Part shown: one piece after another, positions 35,683-44,463 of the stretch
Layout: every line of letters begins with the position of its first letter
Position numbering within the stretch: position 1 is the first letter of the stretch
Assembly: GCF_003097615.1 (NCBI RefSeq)
Contig: NZ_QCZG01000024.1
Coordinates: forward strand, 1-56,968
Source of the DNA: Pueribacillus theae
Lineage (GTDB): Bacteria > Bacillota > Bacilli > Bacillales > UBA6769
Direction of reading: 5' to 3'
Length of the DNA stretch: 56,968 bases
Notes under the pieces: model-generated
Told to the model about the DNA's origin: nothing
Database searches by the model: none
The model's input: the letters and a program-made list of their open reading frames with translations, nothing else
Program-made: the position numbers and the translations under genes

Positions 35683-35706
35683 AGGTGCCCGTGGCACCCT
35701 TTTTTA
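35683..35706. terminator. Bidirectional terminator between msrA and the RsbR-like gene
   Basis: GGTGCC / GGCACC around a tight loop, followed by CTTTTTTATTT; A/T-runs on both sides. Confidence 0.8.
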
Positions 35707-36528
35707 TTTAAAATAGCTATTCAATGCTTTTTGAAGCGTGCCTTTCGTTTCAGCGTATTCCTCTAATGCCACGCAAAAGTCCATCATTGTCTGAACGGTC
35801 TTAGGGCGGAGACCAGTAATAATGGGCTTGCATCCCATCATTTTCACACCTTGAAGCACTTTTTTTATTTCTTCAGTTATTTGGCGTTCGAGGATCGTGA
35901 CTCCCGAAAAGTCGATAATGATCGTGCTGATTTTTAAAACGCTGATTTGCCTCAATAGTTTTTCTTTAATCGTTTGAATGCGCGGTGGGTCAATCTCACC
36001 AATTAATGGCAAAATGCTCACGGAATCTGTTATTGGAATGATCGGAACAGACAAATTTTCAATTAATTCCTGCTGCGTTTTTAATCTTCTTTCTTTAAAA
36101 TCCGAAAAGCTTAAAAAGAAAGTATTCAGAAAAATATCCATCATTTCATTTATGTTTCTTTCCAGTGTAAAGAAAGCTTCTCTATCCGCTTCCTTTTCCT
36201 GCATACATTCAAAATGATATAAAAATCTCCAAAGCACGCGGTGAATCGCCTGCAGCCATTCTAATTTAAATGAGACCGTAAGTTCATGGCAAGCCCAGGC
36301 TTCTCCTTCAACCTTTGCAAATTCAACGAGCTCATCCCTTTTCCCTTCTACGACGTAAAGGGCCAATCGGTTCGCATTCGAGATTAAATCAATATTTCCA
36401 ATTCGATGGATTTCGTTTATTTTATCCCTTACATTAATTGCCTCTTCAAGCAACTGTTTAGAAAACTCTGATTGGTTTTCGATAAAAAAGTTCTTTATAG
36501 TATCTGTTTTCGCTAACCGAGACTCCAA
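35704..36528 (-). CDS. RsbR-family stressosome co-antagonist, TTG start
   Basis: A 274-residue protein: N-terminal non-haem globin-like RsbR domain (~1-150) and a C-terminal STAS domain (~165-274). By alignment with RsbR, the second phosphothreonine site is retained (GLRPKTVQT), but the first site (VVDT in RsbRA) reads ILER here, so it may not be phosphorylated by RsbT there. The TTG at 36528 is 8 bases after GGAGG and preferred. No rsbS or rsbT nearby; it probably joins stressosomes made elsewhere. Confidence 0.85.
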   Translation of the reverse strand: MESRLAKTDTIKNFFIENQSEFSKQLLEEAINVRDKINEIHRIGNIDLISNANRLALYVVEGKRDELVEFAKVEGEAWACHELTVSFKLEWLQAIHRVLWRFLYHFECMQEKEADREAFFTLERNINEMMDIFLNTFFLSFSDFKERRLKTQQELIENLSVPIIPITDSVSILPLIGEIDPPRIQTIKEKLLRQISVLKISTIIIDFSGVTILERQITEEIKKVLQGVKMMGCKPIITGLRPKTVQTMMDFCVALEEYAETKGTLQKALNSYFK

Positions 36529-36620
36529 GGAATGCACCTCCAAGTTATTCGATGAATATACATATTATAAATTAGATATAGGCAATTGAATAGTAATGTG
36601 AAGTCTTGGTATTTGACGGA

Positions 36621-36653
36621 AAAAAATTCCGGAGAAAAGTTTTCACCGGAATT
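36621..36653 (-). terminator. Terminator of the 49-residue membrane protein gene
   Basis: AATTCCGG / CCGGAATT, followed on the minus strand by TTTTTT; overlaps the stop codon. Confidence 0.85.
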
Positions 36654-36801
36654 ACAAATCTTGCTTCCAAAGAAAATCAATTATGCTGCTTAATGCATCA
36701 ACCTGATTCGTAACTAAAAAAACCGGCAGGAGCAATAATGTAAATAAGACAGTTGCATTCCCGATAACCATATATTTCAAAGACTTTTTCAGGAATTGCA
36801 T
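36652..36801 (-). CDS. Small single-span membrane protein, 49 residues
   Basis: Begins MQFLKKSLKYMVIGNATVLF, then one TM helix ending LPVFLVTNQVDA and a tail ending DFLWKQDL. The ATG is preceded by AAGGAG at 8 bases; upstream is TGCTATAAT (extended -10); a terminator overlaps the stop. So it is a complete short transcription unit although too short for ordinary ORF cut-offs. I recognise no family. Confidence 0.7.
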   Translation of the reverse strand: MQFLKKSLKYMVIGNATVLFTLLLLPVFLVTNQVDALSSIIDFLWKQDL

Positions 36802-36849
36802 GAAACCAGCTCCTTCTCTTTTGAGTTTGTTACAATTGTGTGAACATTA

Positions 36850-37050
36850 TAGCATGTTGATGATTGTTTTGAAAAGTTTTTTATTTATCACGCGCAACCG
36901 TCCGTAAGACCCCTACTTCAAGACTTAAGAATCGAAGAAGTGATACCACTGCCACAAACCTAGCCGCCTCCAATAAGTCATTTCCTTTCACGTTACAGGC
37001 ACAACCTTGTTTCATTGTCCTAATTTTTTAAGCAAGCTAAAAATCAAAAA
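36850..37050. other. Intergenic DNA; no confident gene
   Basis: On the minus strand a 44-codon frame starts MKQGCACNVKGNDLLEAARF (about 37018 down to 36884), with only a weak ribosome-binding site. Its 3' half contains GAAGTAGGGGTCTTACGG preceded by a CTTCGATTC..TTGAAG hairpin, reminiscent of the right ends of IS200/IS605 elements. No transposase is present. Confidence 0.3.
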
Positions 37051-37053
37051 TAA

Positions 37054-37089
37054 GCAAAAGGACGCCGAAAAATGACAGCGCCCTTTTGC
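37054..37089 (-). terminator. Terminator of the MFS exporter gene
   Basis: GCAAAAGG / CCTTTTGC with inner CGC/GCG, just beyond the stop at 37101. Confidence 0.75.
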
Positions 37090-37100
37090 TTTTTTCTTCG

Positions 37101-38300
37101 TTACCCTTCTTTCTCTGTTCCGAGAAGTTTTTTCTCGCTTGGCAAAAACAGTGAGGCGATCGTTGCAATCACAGGAAGAATGACAAATAAATCAAAAACA
37201 AATGCAACTCCAAAGTGATCGGAAATCCAGCCCAAAAAGGTAGCGCCAATTCCCCCCGCACCTACCGCAAGCCCAATCATAAGACCTGAAGCAAGCCCAA
37301 TATTATTTGGAAGCATCATTTGGCCATACACAACGGTAATCACAAATGAAGAAAGCACAAAAAACCCAAACAAGATTAAAATAATGGTCGTATATACACC
37401 GCTCGAATGCGGCAAAAGCCATGCAAATGGAATGGTCAAAAACATAGAGCCAAACAAGAGCCATTTATGGCTAATGTAATCCGAATACCTTCCTCCGATA
37501 AATGTTCCTACCGCACCAGCTCCTAAAAATAAGAAAGTGTACATATCCGCAACGGCTAAAGAAATATTTTGCTGCAAATAGAAAAACGGCAAATAAGCTG
37601 CCACGCCGATATGAGTCCAAGAACGCAGCGTTACAACGATTGTCAGGCCGATCAATCCTAAAATGTGGCGTTGTCCAGCTGATGATTTCTTTTTCGTAAG
37701 GCGGGCATTTTCCAAACTCTCCCGATACCACGGTACAATACTCATAAGAAGCAATGCGCCTAAAAGCCCAAACAACGCAAACCAGCCGAGGCCTTTCACA
37801 CCAGTCGCCAATAAAAAAAGCGGAATCATAAGCGGTCCAACCGCTTGGCCAAAGTTGCCCCCAACTTGAAAAATAGCCTGCGCCGCTCCCTTTGCATTGC
37901 CTGCGGCCAAATGGGCACCCCTGGATGCCTCGGGATGGAAAATACCGGAGCCAATCCCCGAGACGGCGATCGCAAGTAACAGCCATACATACGAATTGAC
38001 GTAGCCTGTAGCACTCAATCCCAATCCCGTCAACAAAACGCTAAACGGTAAAAACCATGACCTTGGATACTTATCTGTAAAAAAACCAAACACTGGCTGC
38101 ATCACCGATGATGCAATGGTAGACACTAATAAAATGACGCCTGCCTGTGTGTATGTAAGATTGAAGGCTTGTTTATACAATGGCAAAAGAGCAGGAACAA
38201 TTCCTGTCGTCATTAAATCGTTAATAAAATGGCTCGTCCCCAAACTGTACAGTTCCTTTTTTGCGCCAACTTGTTTCTTGCGTTTTAATGCGAGTTCCAT
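37101..38300 (-). CDS. MFS exporter, fosmidomycin-resistance (Fsr) type
   Basis: A 399-residue, 12-TM major facilitator. The Fsr-branch motif GIGSGIFHPEASRGAHLAAG is present in TM4-5, with SLGTSHFINDLMTTGIVPALLP at the N-terminus. Fsr of E. coli exports fosmidomycin; the native substrate here is unknown. Divergent to an Lrp-type regulator across a 220-bp gap, so co-regulation is possible. Confidence 0.88.
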   Translation of the reverse strand: MELALKRKKQVGAKKELYSLGTSHFINDLMTTGIVPALLPLYKQAFNLTYTQAGVILLVSTIASSVMQPVFGFFTDKYPRSWFLPFSVLLTGLGLSATGYVNSYVWLLLAIAVSGIGSGIFHPEASRGAHLAAGNAKGAAQAIFQVGGNFGQAVGPLMIPLFLLATGVKGLGWFALFGLLGALLLMSIVPWYRESLENARLTKKKSSAGQRHILGLIGLTIVVTLRSWTHIGVAAYLPFFYLQQNISLAVADMYTFLFLGAGAVGTFIGGRYSDYISHKWLLFGSMFLTIPFAWLLPHSSGVYTTIILILFGFFVLSSFVITVVYGQMMLPNNIGLASGLMIGLAVGAGGIGATFLGWISDHFGVAFVFDLFVILPVIATIASLFLPSEKKLLGTEKEG

Positions 38301-38375
38301 AGATAAACCTCTCTCTATTATTCCTAGTCTATAACGTAGTATAACATTTTACTCCAACCGTTTATGGAAAGTTTA

Positions 38376-38424
38376 TTTAAATTGTCAAAAATCAATTGAT
38401 TTGCAATTTAAATCTCGGTATAAT
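38376..38424 (+). promoter_or_regulatory. Promoter and Lrp-type palindrome upstream of ywrC
   Basis: TTGATT (38396-38401), 17-base spacer and TATAAT (38419-38424). The arms TTTAAATTG (38376-38384) and CAATTTAAA (38404-38412) form a perfect 9-bp inverted repeat around the -35, with an inner ATCAATTGAT palindrome: a likely operator for the YwrC-like regulator. Confidence 0.6.
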
Positions 38425-38523
38425 ATATCATATCGAAAGCATAAACGATAGAACGTTTACAAAATGTTAACGTTTCTAAAATTTATATTTCTTTTTGCAA
38501 ATCGAAAATTTTGGAGGTTCTTG

Positions 38524-39006
38524 ATGGAAAATACCGGTTGGAATGAGCTGCCGCCGCTTAATTTGGACGAAATCGATCAAAGCATTTTAGAAGCACTCTA
38601 TGAAAATAGCCGCGTCTCTTATACCGAACTCGGCAAACAGATTGGGCTTTCACGCGTTGCCGTTCAATCACGCATCCAAACATTAATTGAAAAAGGCGTC
38701 ATTGAACGATTTACAGTTGTTGTCAATCCCACAAGAGTCGGGATCCACGTTTCCGCCTTCTTTAATGTTGATGTAGAACCGAAGCATTTGCATGAAATTG
38801 CCGAAAAATTATCGATGCATCCATCGGTTACCAGTTTATATCATATGACTGGGCCAAGTACGTTACATATGCATGGCATCTTTAAAAATATGCAGGAAAT
38901 GGAAACGTTCATGCTTGAAACGTTGTACTCAACTCCTGGAATTGTCAAAGTGGAATCTCAAATGCTCCTGAAAAGATACAAAAGCCGAATGGGAATGAAA
39001 TTATAA
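38524..39006 (+). CDS. ywrC: Lrp/AsnC-family regulator YwrC-like
   Basis: A 160-residue regulator: AsnC-type HTH (~15-65; [31 protein letters not shown]) and a RAM ligand domain (~75-150). The ATG at 38524 is preceded by GGAGG. The chromate transporter pair follows, the same order as ywrC-ywrB-ywrA in B. subtilis, so it probably controls chromate export. Confidence 0.88.
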   Translation: MENTGWNELPPLNLDEIDQSILEALYENSRVSYTELGKQIGLSRVAVQSRIQTLIEKGVIERFTVVVNPTRVGIHVSAFFNVDVEPKHLHEIAEKLSMHPSVTSLYHMTGPSTLHMHGIFKNMQEMETFMLETLYSTPGIVKVESQMLLKRYKSRMGMKL

Positions 39007-39082
39007 GACATTTAAAATCGATAACTCTCAAAAATTCAGAGAATAGGTATCCGAATAGAGGGCTTCATTGGAGGACGATGAC

Positions 39083-39682
39083 ATGGATTTAAAATCTTAT
39101 TACGAAATTGCGGCCGCAATGTTACGTGCCGGAATTTTTGGCTATGGCGGCGGGCCGTCAGTTATTCCTTTGTTTAAACACGAGGCAGTCAACCGCTACA
39201 AATGGATGAAAGATGAAGAATTCGCTGAAGTGTTAGCCTTTGCCAACGCACTTCCAGGGCCGATCGCTACAAAGATGGCTGCGCAAATTGGCTACCAGCA
39301 AAAAGGGGCGCTCGGTGCTGTGATTGCCGTGCTCGCACATATTTTACCTACTAGTCTAGCAATTATTGCCTTGCTGAGCGTCATGTATACACTGAAAGAA
39401 TCAGCGATTGTCGCAGGGATGATAGCGGCAGTCCGTCCAATTATCGCAGTTATGCTCGGTCTGATTGCATACGAATTTTGCGTGAAAACATGGAAAGGCT
39501 TAGGACAAGTCTATGGCGCCATCTTTGGTGTTATCGCATTTCTCCTGTTAATGGTGTTTCACGTTCACCCAGTTATTGCAATTATTATTTTTCTTGCATA
39601 CGGAACGGTTCATATTCGTTTTTCAAATTGGATAAGCGATAAACGGAAAGATCGAGACAAAGAAGGTGGAGTTTCCTTATGA
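39083..39682 (+). CDS. ywrB: Chromate transporter, N-terminal half subunit
   Basis: Short-chain CHR protein (199 residues, six TM helices) with the signature FGYGGGPSVIPLFKHEAV and FANALPGPIATKMAAQIGY. The ATG at 39083 is 8 bases after GGAGG. In Bacillus two short CHR proteins of opposite topology act together as a chromate exporter; the partner overlaps by 4 bases. Confidence 0.9.
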   Translation: MDLKSYYEIAAAMLRAGIFGYGGGPSVIPLFKHEAVNRYKWMKDEEFAEVLAFANALPGPIATKMAAQIGYQQKGALGAVIAVLAHILPTSLAIIALLSVMYTLKESAIVAGMIAAVRPIIAVMLGLIAYEFCVKTWKGLGQVYGAIFGVIAFLLLMVFHVHPVIAIIIFLAYGTVHIRFSNWISDKRKDRDKEGGVSL

Positions 39683-40221
39683 TTTATTGGGATTTATTTT
39701 GGGGATTTTTCGTTGCAAACGTGCTCGGGTACGGCGGTGGCCCCGCTTCGATTCCCCTTCTTCAAAACCAAATTGTTGACCATTACGGCTGGATGTCTAA
39801 GCAGGAATTCGTTGACATGTTGGCTTTAGCCAATGCGCTTCCCGGGCCAATCAACACGAAAGTTGCCGCATTTACCGGCTTCCAGCAAGCAGGTTGGCTC
39901 GGTGCGATTGTTACATCCCTCGCAACGATCGCACCATCAGCCATTGTGCTTATCATTCTGCTAAAAATTTTAAATCAATTTCGCCAGTCCAATATTGTCA
40001 AAGGAATGACCATTTTAGTCCAGCCTGTTATCGCTGTTTTAATGATTGAGCTCACATGGGATTTTGGCTTGATTTCCATCGATTCGTTAGGATATTTCCA
40101 ATCAATCGGGATTGCGCTTTTCACACTGTTAGCATTAACAAAATGGAAAATCCATCCCGCAATCGTCATCGTGATTGCCTTTATTTATGGCGGACTCGTA
40201 TTGTCCCATTCGGTTTCATAG
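39679..40221 (+). CDS. ywrA: Chromate transporter, C-terminal half subunit
   Basis: Second short-chain CHR protein (180 residues, six TM helices): NVLGYGGGPASIPLLQNQIV and LALANALPGPINTKVAAFTGF. Starts within the ATGA overlap of the previous gene, so both are translated in a fixed ratio. Confidence 0.9.
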   Translation: MIYWDLFWGFFVANVLGYGGGPASIPLLQNQIVDHYGWMSKQEFVDMLALANALPGPINTKVAAFTGFQQAGWLGAIVTSLATIAPSAIVLIILLKILNQFRQSNIVKGMTILVQPVIAVLMIELTWDFGLISIDSLGYFQSIGIALFTLLALTKWKIHPAIVIVIAFIYGGLVLSHSVS

Positions 40222-40243
40222 TTTCATCGGCTGCTTAGCTATA

Positions 40244-40288
40244 AAAAATTGGACGCCATCTTAAAAAAGATGCCGTCCAATTTTTTTC
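40244..40288. terminator. Bidirectional terminator between ywrA and yclQ
   Basis: AATTGGACG (40248-40256) / CGTCCAATT (40274-40282), stem continued inward by CATCTT/AAGATG, T7 run on the plus side and A6 before it. Confidence 0.9.
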
Positions 40289-40291
40289 CTC

Positions 40292-41245
40292 TTATTTCAA
40301 GCCTGCTTCTACTTCATTAGCCATTTCTTGAACAGATACTAATCCGCCGCCAGAAAGGTACCAATAGTTCGGATCCAAGTAAACAATGTTCTTTTCTTTA
40401 TACGCTTTAGTATTTTTGACTAAGTCATTTTCAATCACTTGCTTGGCAGATGATTCACCGCCAATTGCTGCTCCCCTATCAATAACGAAAAGGTAGTCCG
40501 GATCTTTTTCAACAATGTATTCGAATGAAATGCTTTGTCCATGGGTAGAGACTTCAAGATTCTCATCTACTGGTTCAAATCCAAACACATCATGGATGAT
40601 GCCAAATCGGGAAGATGGGCCATATGCGCTGACTTTTCCTTCATTCGCCAATACAATTAGAGCATTCTTACCACTTGCAGAGGCTTTTTCATGTAAGCCT
40701 TTAATCGATTCATCGATTTGGGCAAGCTCTTTTTCAACTTCAGCTTCCTTTTCAAAAATCTTACCTAGTGTTTCTGTATTTGCAGTGAACGATTCCATAT
40801 ATTTTGATGTGTCAACCCCAAGATAAATGGTTGGGGCAATTTCTGAAAATTGATCATATAAATCCATTTGTCTTCCTGAAATAATAATTAAATCGGGCTG
40901 AATTTCATTAATCTTTTCAAAATCCGGTTCCTTCAAGCTTCCGACATTTGCATATTTCTCATCTTCGAATTTTGATAAGTATGGAGGAATATTCGTTTTT
41001 GGCAAAGCCGCAGCTTCAATGCCTAGTTTATCCATGGAATCAAGAATACCAAAATCAAAAACGACGACTTTTTCAGGGTTTTTCTTAACCTTTGTTTCGC
41101 CCAATTCATGAGTAATCGTTAATGTTTCACTTTCAGATTTTTGATTATCCTTTGAACCTGCTGACATTTCCTCTTTATTTGCGCCGCATCCAACAATTAA
41201 AATTGAAAAGAAAACGAACAAAAAAACGGTTGCTATTTTTTTCAT
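40292..41245 (-). CDS. yclQ: Siderophore-binding lipoprotein YclQ-like (petrobactin type)
   Basis: A 317-residue lipoprotein (lipobox IVGC, Cys20) with a helical-backbone periplasmic-binding fold: KVVVFDFGILDSMDKLGIEA, EPDFEKINEIQPDLIIISGR, and the C-terminal AIGGESSAKQVIENDLVKNT. It captures Fe(III)-siderophore for YclNOP. The ATG at 41245 is 6 bases after GAGGTG. It is separated from yclP by 200 bases with its own Fur box and the yclP terminator, so it is also transcribed independently. Confidence 0.88.
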   Translation of the reverse strand: MKKIATVFLFVFFSILIVGCGANKEEMSAGSKDNQKSESETLTITHELGETKVKKNPEKVVVFDFGILDSMDKLGIEAAALPKTNIPPYLSKFEDEKYANVGSLKEPDFEKINEIQPDLIIISGRQMDLYDQFSEIAPTIYLGVDTSKYMESFTANTETLGKIFEKEAEVEKELAQIDESIKGLHEKASASGKNALIVLANEGKVSAYGPSSRFGIIHDVFGFEPVDENLEVSTHGQSISFEYIVEKDPDYLFVIDRGAAIGGESSAKQVIENDLVKNTKAYKEKNIVYLDPNYWYLSGGGLVSVQEMANEVEAGLK

Positions 41246-41369
41246 TCTCATCACCTCAAAATGTTTTAACTTATAAAGACCTTAGAAACCTTACTTCATC
41301 CAACAAACGATAAAAAATAACGATGTAACCCCTGTTTCAGGCATCACCCCTTAAAAGGATCAATGACAT

Positions 41370-41384
41370 TAATAATCATTCTCA
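41370..41384. promoter_or_regulatory. Fur box upstream of yclQ
   Basis: TAATAATCATTCTCA matches TGATAATNATTATCA at 12 of 14 specified positions, in the leader of yclQ. Confidence 0.65.
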
Positions 41385-41395
41385 TTAAATTGTTT

Positions 41396-41430
41396 TTAAA
41401 AGGCTTTGCAACAACCGTAGCTGCAAAGCG
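41396..41430 (-). terminator. Terminator-like hairpin after yclP
   Basis: GGCTTTGCA / TGCAAAGC (41402-41410 / 41422-41429), followed by TTTT on the minus strand; it would trim read-through into yclQ. Confidence 0.6.
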
Positions 41431-41444
41431 TTTAATTCAATTTT

Positions 41445-42203
41445 TTATGAAAAGTAAAGACAAATTCTTCCACAAGCGGCATTTTGGACTTGGATGTCCA
41501 TATCATAAATATCTTTGAGCACCTTATTGTTGATCATTTCTTCAGTTGGGCCTTCTTTCACAATCTTTCCGTCCTTTAACGCAACAATATAGTCTGAATA
41601 AATGGAAGCAAAGTTAATGTCATGGATGACGATCATAACCGTTTTACCCAATTCATCGACAAGCCTGCGAAGCGTCTTCATAATTTGTACCGAATGTTTC
41701 ATATCCAAGTTGTTTAACGGTTCATCTAGAAGAATATATTCGGTATCTTGTGCAATAACCATTGCGATGTATGCTCTTTGCCTTTGGCCACCGCTTAATT
41801 CATCAAGATATTTGTGCTGCATGTCCTCAAGCTCCATGTAGCTGATCGCTTCGTCAACATGCTGCCAGTCTTCATCAGACAGCCTTCCTTGCGAGTAAGG
41901 AAAACGGCCAAACGAGACAAGTTCCCGTATCGTTAGTTTTAAGTTAATATGGTTTGACTGCTTAAGAATCGAAATCTTTTTTGCAAGGTCCTTGCTTTTG
42001 GCTCGCCTAATTTCCTTGTCATTAATATAGATTTCCCCTTCATCGTTTTCAATCAGACGGCTAATCATTGAGATTAGTGTACTTTTTCCCGCCCCGTTCG
42101 GACCGATAAACGACGTGATTTTGCCTTTGGCAATTTTAACAGAGACATTCTCAACGACTTTCTTCTGTCCATACTTTTTGGAAACGTTTTTCACCATTAC
42201 CAT
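41445..42203 (-). CDS. yclP: Siderophore ABC transporter ATPase YclP-like
   Basis: A 252-residue FepC-type ATPase: Walker A GPNGAGKST, signature LSGGQRQRAYIAMVIAQD, Walker B YILLDEPLNNLD, His switch VIHDINFA. The ATG follows AAAGGAG and overlaps yclO by 7 bases. Confidence 0.93.
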   Translation of the reverse strand: MVMVKNVSKKYGQKKVVENVSVKIAKGKITSFIGPNGAGKSTLISMISRLIENDEGEIYINDKEIRRAKSKDLAKKISILKQSNHINLKLTIRELVSFGRFPYSQGRLSDEDWQHVDEAISYMELEDMQHKYLDELSGGQRQRAYIAMVIAQDTEYILLDEPLNNLDMKHSVQIMKTLRRLVDELGKTVMIVIHDINFASIYSDYIVALKDGKIVKEGPTEEMINNKVLKDIYDMDIQVQNAACGRICLYFS

Positions 42204-43147
42204 GATTTATTCTCCTTTAACAGTAAATATATAAAGTACACACCACCGATGAAGTTAATAATGACGCTTAGCGTAGTTGAAAAAGTAAAAATACGTTCAA
42301 CAATTAATTGGCCGCCGACTAAAGCGATAATTGCGATGAAAATCGAGCCAAAAATTAAGTATGTGTGGCGATATGTTTTCAAAAACTCATAAGTTACATT
42401 CACAACAAGAAGGCCTAAAAATGTAATCGGGCCAACTAACGCAGTAGCGACTGAAATTAAAATGGCGACGACAACTAACAGCCTCTTGACAACATAATCA
42501 TAATCAACGCCTAGGTTGACTGCTTGATCCCGTCCTAACGCCAATACATCTAAATATTTCACAAAGCTGGCAAAATAAAGCGATACGAGTAAAATCAGAA
42601 CACTTGCTAAAACAAGAAGGTCAGTCTTTATATTGTTGAAGCTTGCAAACATTTTATCCTGTACGATCTGAAATTCATTCGGATCGATAAGCACTTGCAT
42701 AAATGATGAAAAGCTTTCAAAAAAAGTCCCAAATATTAAACCGATTAACAGTAAAAAGTAAATGTTTTGATCGTTTCGTTTAAAAAGAATTTTGTACAAA
42801 ACGCCTGCAAAAAGGACCATAAGGCCAACTGTTAAAAGAAAATGTACGTTATTGTCCATTTTCGTGAGCGTCGTCGAACCGAATATAAAAACAACCACAG
42901 TTTGGATGAGCAGATAGAGGGAATCCAGCCCTAAAATACTCGGTGTCAAAATTCGGTTGTTCGTAATCGTTTGGAAAACGACGGTCGAAAACGCAATGGC
43001 GGCACCTGTCAAAACGATGGCTATTACTTTGAATGTCCGCTTTTCAAGCACGTATTCCCAATTGGGGCCAATGTCATAAAACAAAAAAGCAGCGATGAGA
43101 ATCAGTGAGAGTATGGCAAGCAAGCCTGTTTTCGCTTTATAACCCAT
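42197..43147 (-). CDS. yclO: Siderophore ABC transporter permease YclO-like
   Basis: FecCD-type permease of 316 residues, about nine TM helices; the family motif ALVGPITFLGLLVVNV is present. Pairs with YclN as a heterodimer. Overlaps yclN by 11 bases. Confidence 0.92.
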   Translation of the reverse strand: MGYKAKTGLLAILSLILIAAFLFYDIGPNWEYVLEKRTFKVIAIVLTGAAIAFSTVVFQTITNNRILTPSILGLDSLYLLIQTVVVFIFGSTTLTKMDNNVHFLLTVGLMVLFAGVLYKILFKRNDQNIYFLLLIGLIFGTFFESFSSFMQVLIDPNEFQIVQDKMFASFNNIKTDLLVLASVLILLVSLYFASFVKYLDVLALGRDQAVNLGVDYDYVVKRLLVVVAILISVATALVGPITFLGLLVVNVTYEFLKTYRHTYLIFGSIFIAIIALVGGQLIVERIFTFSTTLSVIINFIGGVYFIYLLLKENKSW

Positions 43148-44090
43148 ATGCCCTTCTCCTCATCAACAAGTAAATAAAAATACCGCTTCCAATGACCCCG
43201 ACAGTTAAGCTAATTGGAATCTCATACGGATAAATAACAATTCGCCCAATAATGTCACAAAATAAAACAAATACTGCCCCTAACAACGCTGTATGCAGCA
43301 AGCTGTTTTTTAAATGATCACCTTGGTAAATCGTCACAATGTTAGGGATAATCAACCCTAAAAACGGAATCATTCCAACCGTCAGCACGACAGATGCTGT
43401 AACCAAAGCGACGATGATTAAACCAAGATTCACAACTTGCTTATAATTCAAGCCCAAATTTTTGGCAAAATCTTCACCCATCCCCGCTACAGTAAATTGA
43501 TTTGCGAATAGATACGCAATGATGACGAGCGGGATTGTAATGTACATGATTTCGAATCTGCCTTTCATAATCATTGAGAAATCACCAAGCAGCCACGCAG
43601 ACATATTTTGAATCACATCATATTTGTAAGCAAAAAACGTTGAAATCGACCCGATGATATTCCCAAACATCAGCCCAACGAGCGGAATGAAAATCGCATC
43701 TTTGAACTTGATTTTTTCAAGGATTTTCATAAAGACATACGTGCCAAGCAACGCAAAAACAAAAGCAACAAGCATTTTTTGCAGCGGACTTGCTGAGGCA
43801 AAGAGCAGCATGGAAACCAAGATTCCTAATCTAGCAGAATCCATCGTCCCCGCTGTGGTTGGTGATACAAACTTGTTTCTGCTAAGCTGCTGCATAATTA
43901 AACCGCAAATGCTAATGCTTGCGCCTGCAATGATGATGCTAATAAGGCGCGGGAGCCTGCTGATAAGCAAAATTTGCGTCTTCTCATCAGTTAAACGAAA
44001 TAAATCCAGCGGGGAAATGGAAGTGACCCCTATGAAAATGGAACATATTGATAAAAGAATAAGTGCAATCACTAGGTATCTTTTTTTCAT
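43137..44090 (-). CDS. yclN: Siderophore ABC transporter permease YclN-like
   Basis: FecCD-type permease of 317 residues, about nine TM helices, with GASISICGLIMQQLSRNKF and GMIPFLGLIIPNIV. First gene of the yclN-O-P-Q set, in the same order as the petrobactin importer of B. subtilis. ATG preceded by AAGGAA. I see no strong Fur box within 100 bases of its start; the nearest is at 44464, ~370 bases away. Confidence 0.92.
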   Translation of the reverse strand: MKKRYLVIALILLSICSIFIGVTSISPLDLFRLTDEKTQILLISRLPRLISIIIAGASISICGLIMQQLSRNKFVSPTTAGTMDSARLGILVSMLLFASASPLQKMLVAFVFALLGTYVFMKILEKIKFKDAIFIPLVGLMFGNIIGSISTFFAYKYDVIQNMSAWLLGDFSMIMKGRFEIMYITIPLVIIAYLFANQFTVAGMGEDFAKNLGLNYKQVVNLGLIIVALVTASVVLTVGMIPFLGLIIPNIVTIYQGDHLKNSLLHTALLGAVFVLFCDIIGRIVIYPYEIPISLTVGVIGSGIFIYLLMRRRAYGL

Positions 44091-44111
44091 TGCTGTTTCC
44101 TTTTTTAGTAC

Positions 44112-44156
44112 GTGTTCAAAAGCCCAGAGGCCTCAATAGTCATCTTATTTGAACAC
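44112..44156. repeat. MITE-like repeat, internally deleted copy C
   Basis: GTGTTCAAA...TTTGAACAC ends 45 bases apart. The left end continues AGCCCAGAGGC, resembling the TCCGGAGGC that follows the end in copies A and B, and the outer bases match the right end of copy B read inverted. Probably a solo-ends deletion derivative. Confidence 0.5.
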
Positions 44157-44236
44157 ATACTTTTTGTTAATAATTTTACAATTGTAGCGATTATGCATAA
44201 AATGAGTGTGAAGCATCCTAAACAAAAAAAATAAAC

Positions 44237-44296
44237 CTAGCTTAAGAAAAACGCTATTCGCGTTCTTTCTTAGGAAGTCAGAAGCCAGATTGGCCT
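44237..44296. repeat. Palindromic intergenic repeat, family 2, copy 1
   Basis: TTAAGAAAAACGC...GCGTTCTTTCTTAGG hairpin followed by AAGTCAGAAGCCAG. The same unit occurs inverted at 47316-47371, and the tail alone near 12084. Together with copy C it occupies the ~370-bp yclN/nitroreductase gap; otherwise nothing is seen there except the Fur box. Confidence 0.6.
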
Positions 44297-44463
44297 AAAA
44301 TTTGAAAGAGAGAACTTATCTTTTCAAACATATAAAATTGTCTTTTTTCACCAGATTTCCGCAATTCTTATGCAAGAGTGGGGCTGCGATAGAGAAGGGG
44401 GACTCACTTCACAGCCACTCAATCTCACAAAGAACAAGAACGAAATGTTCTTTCTAACACAAA

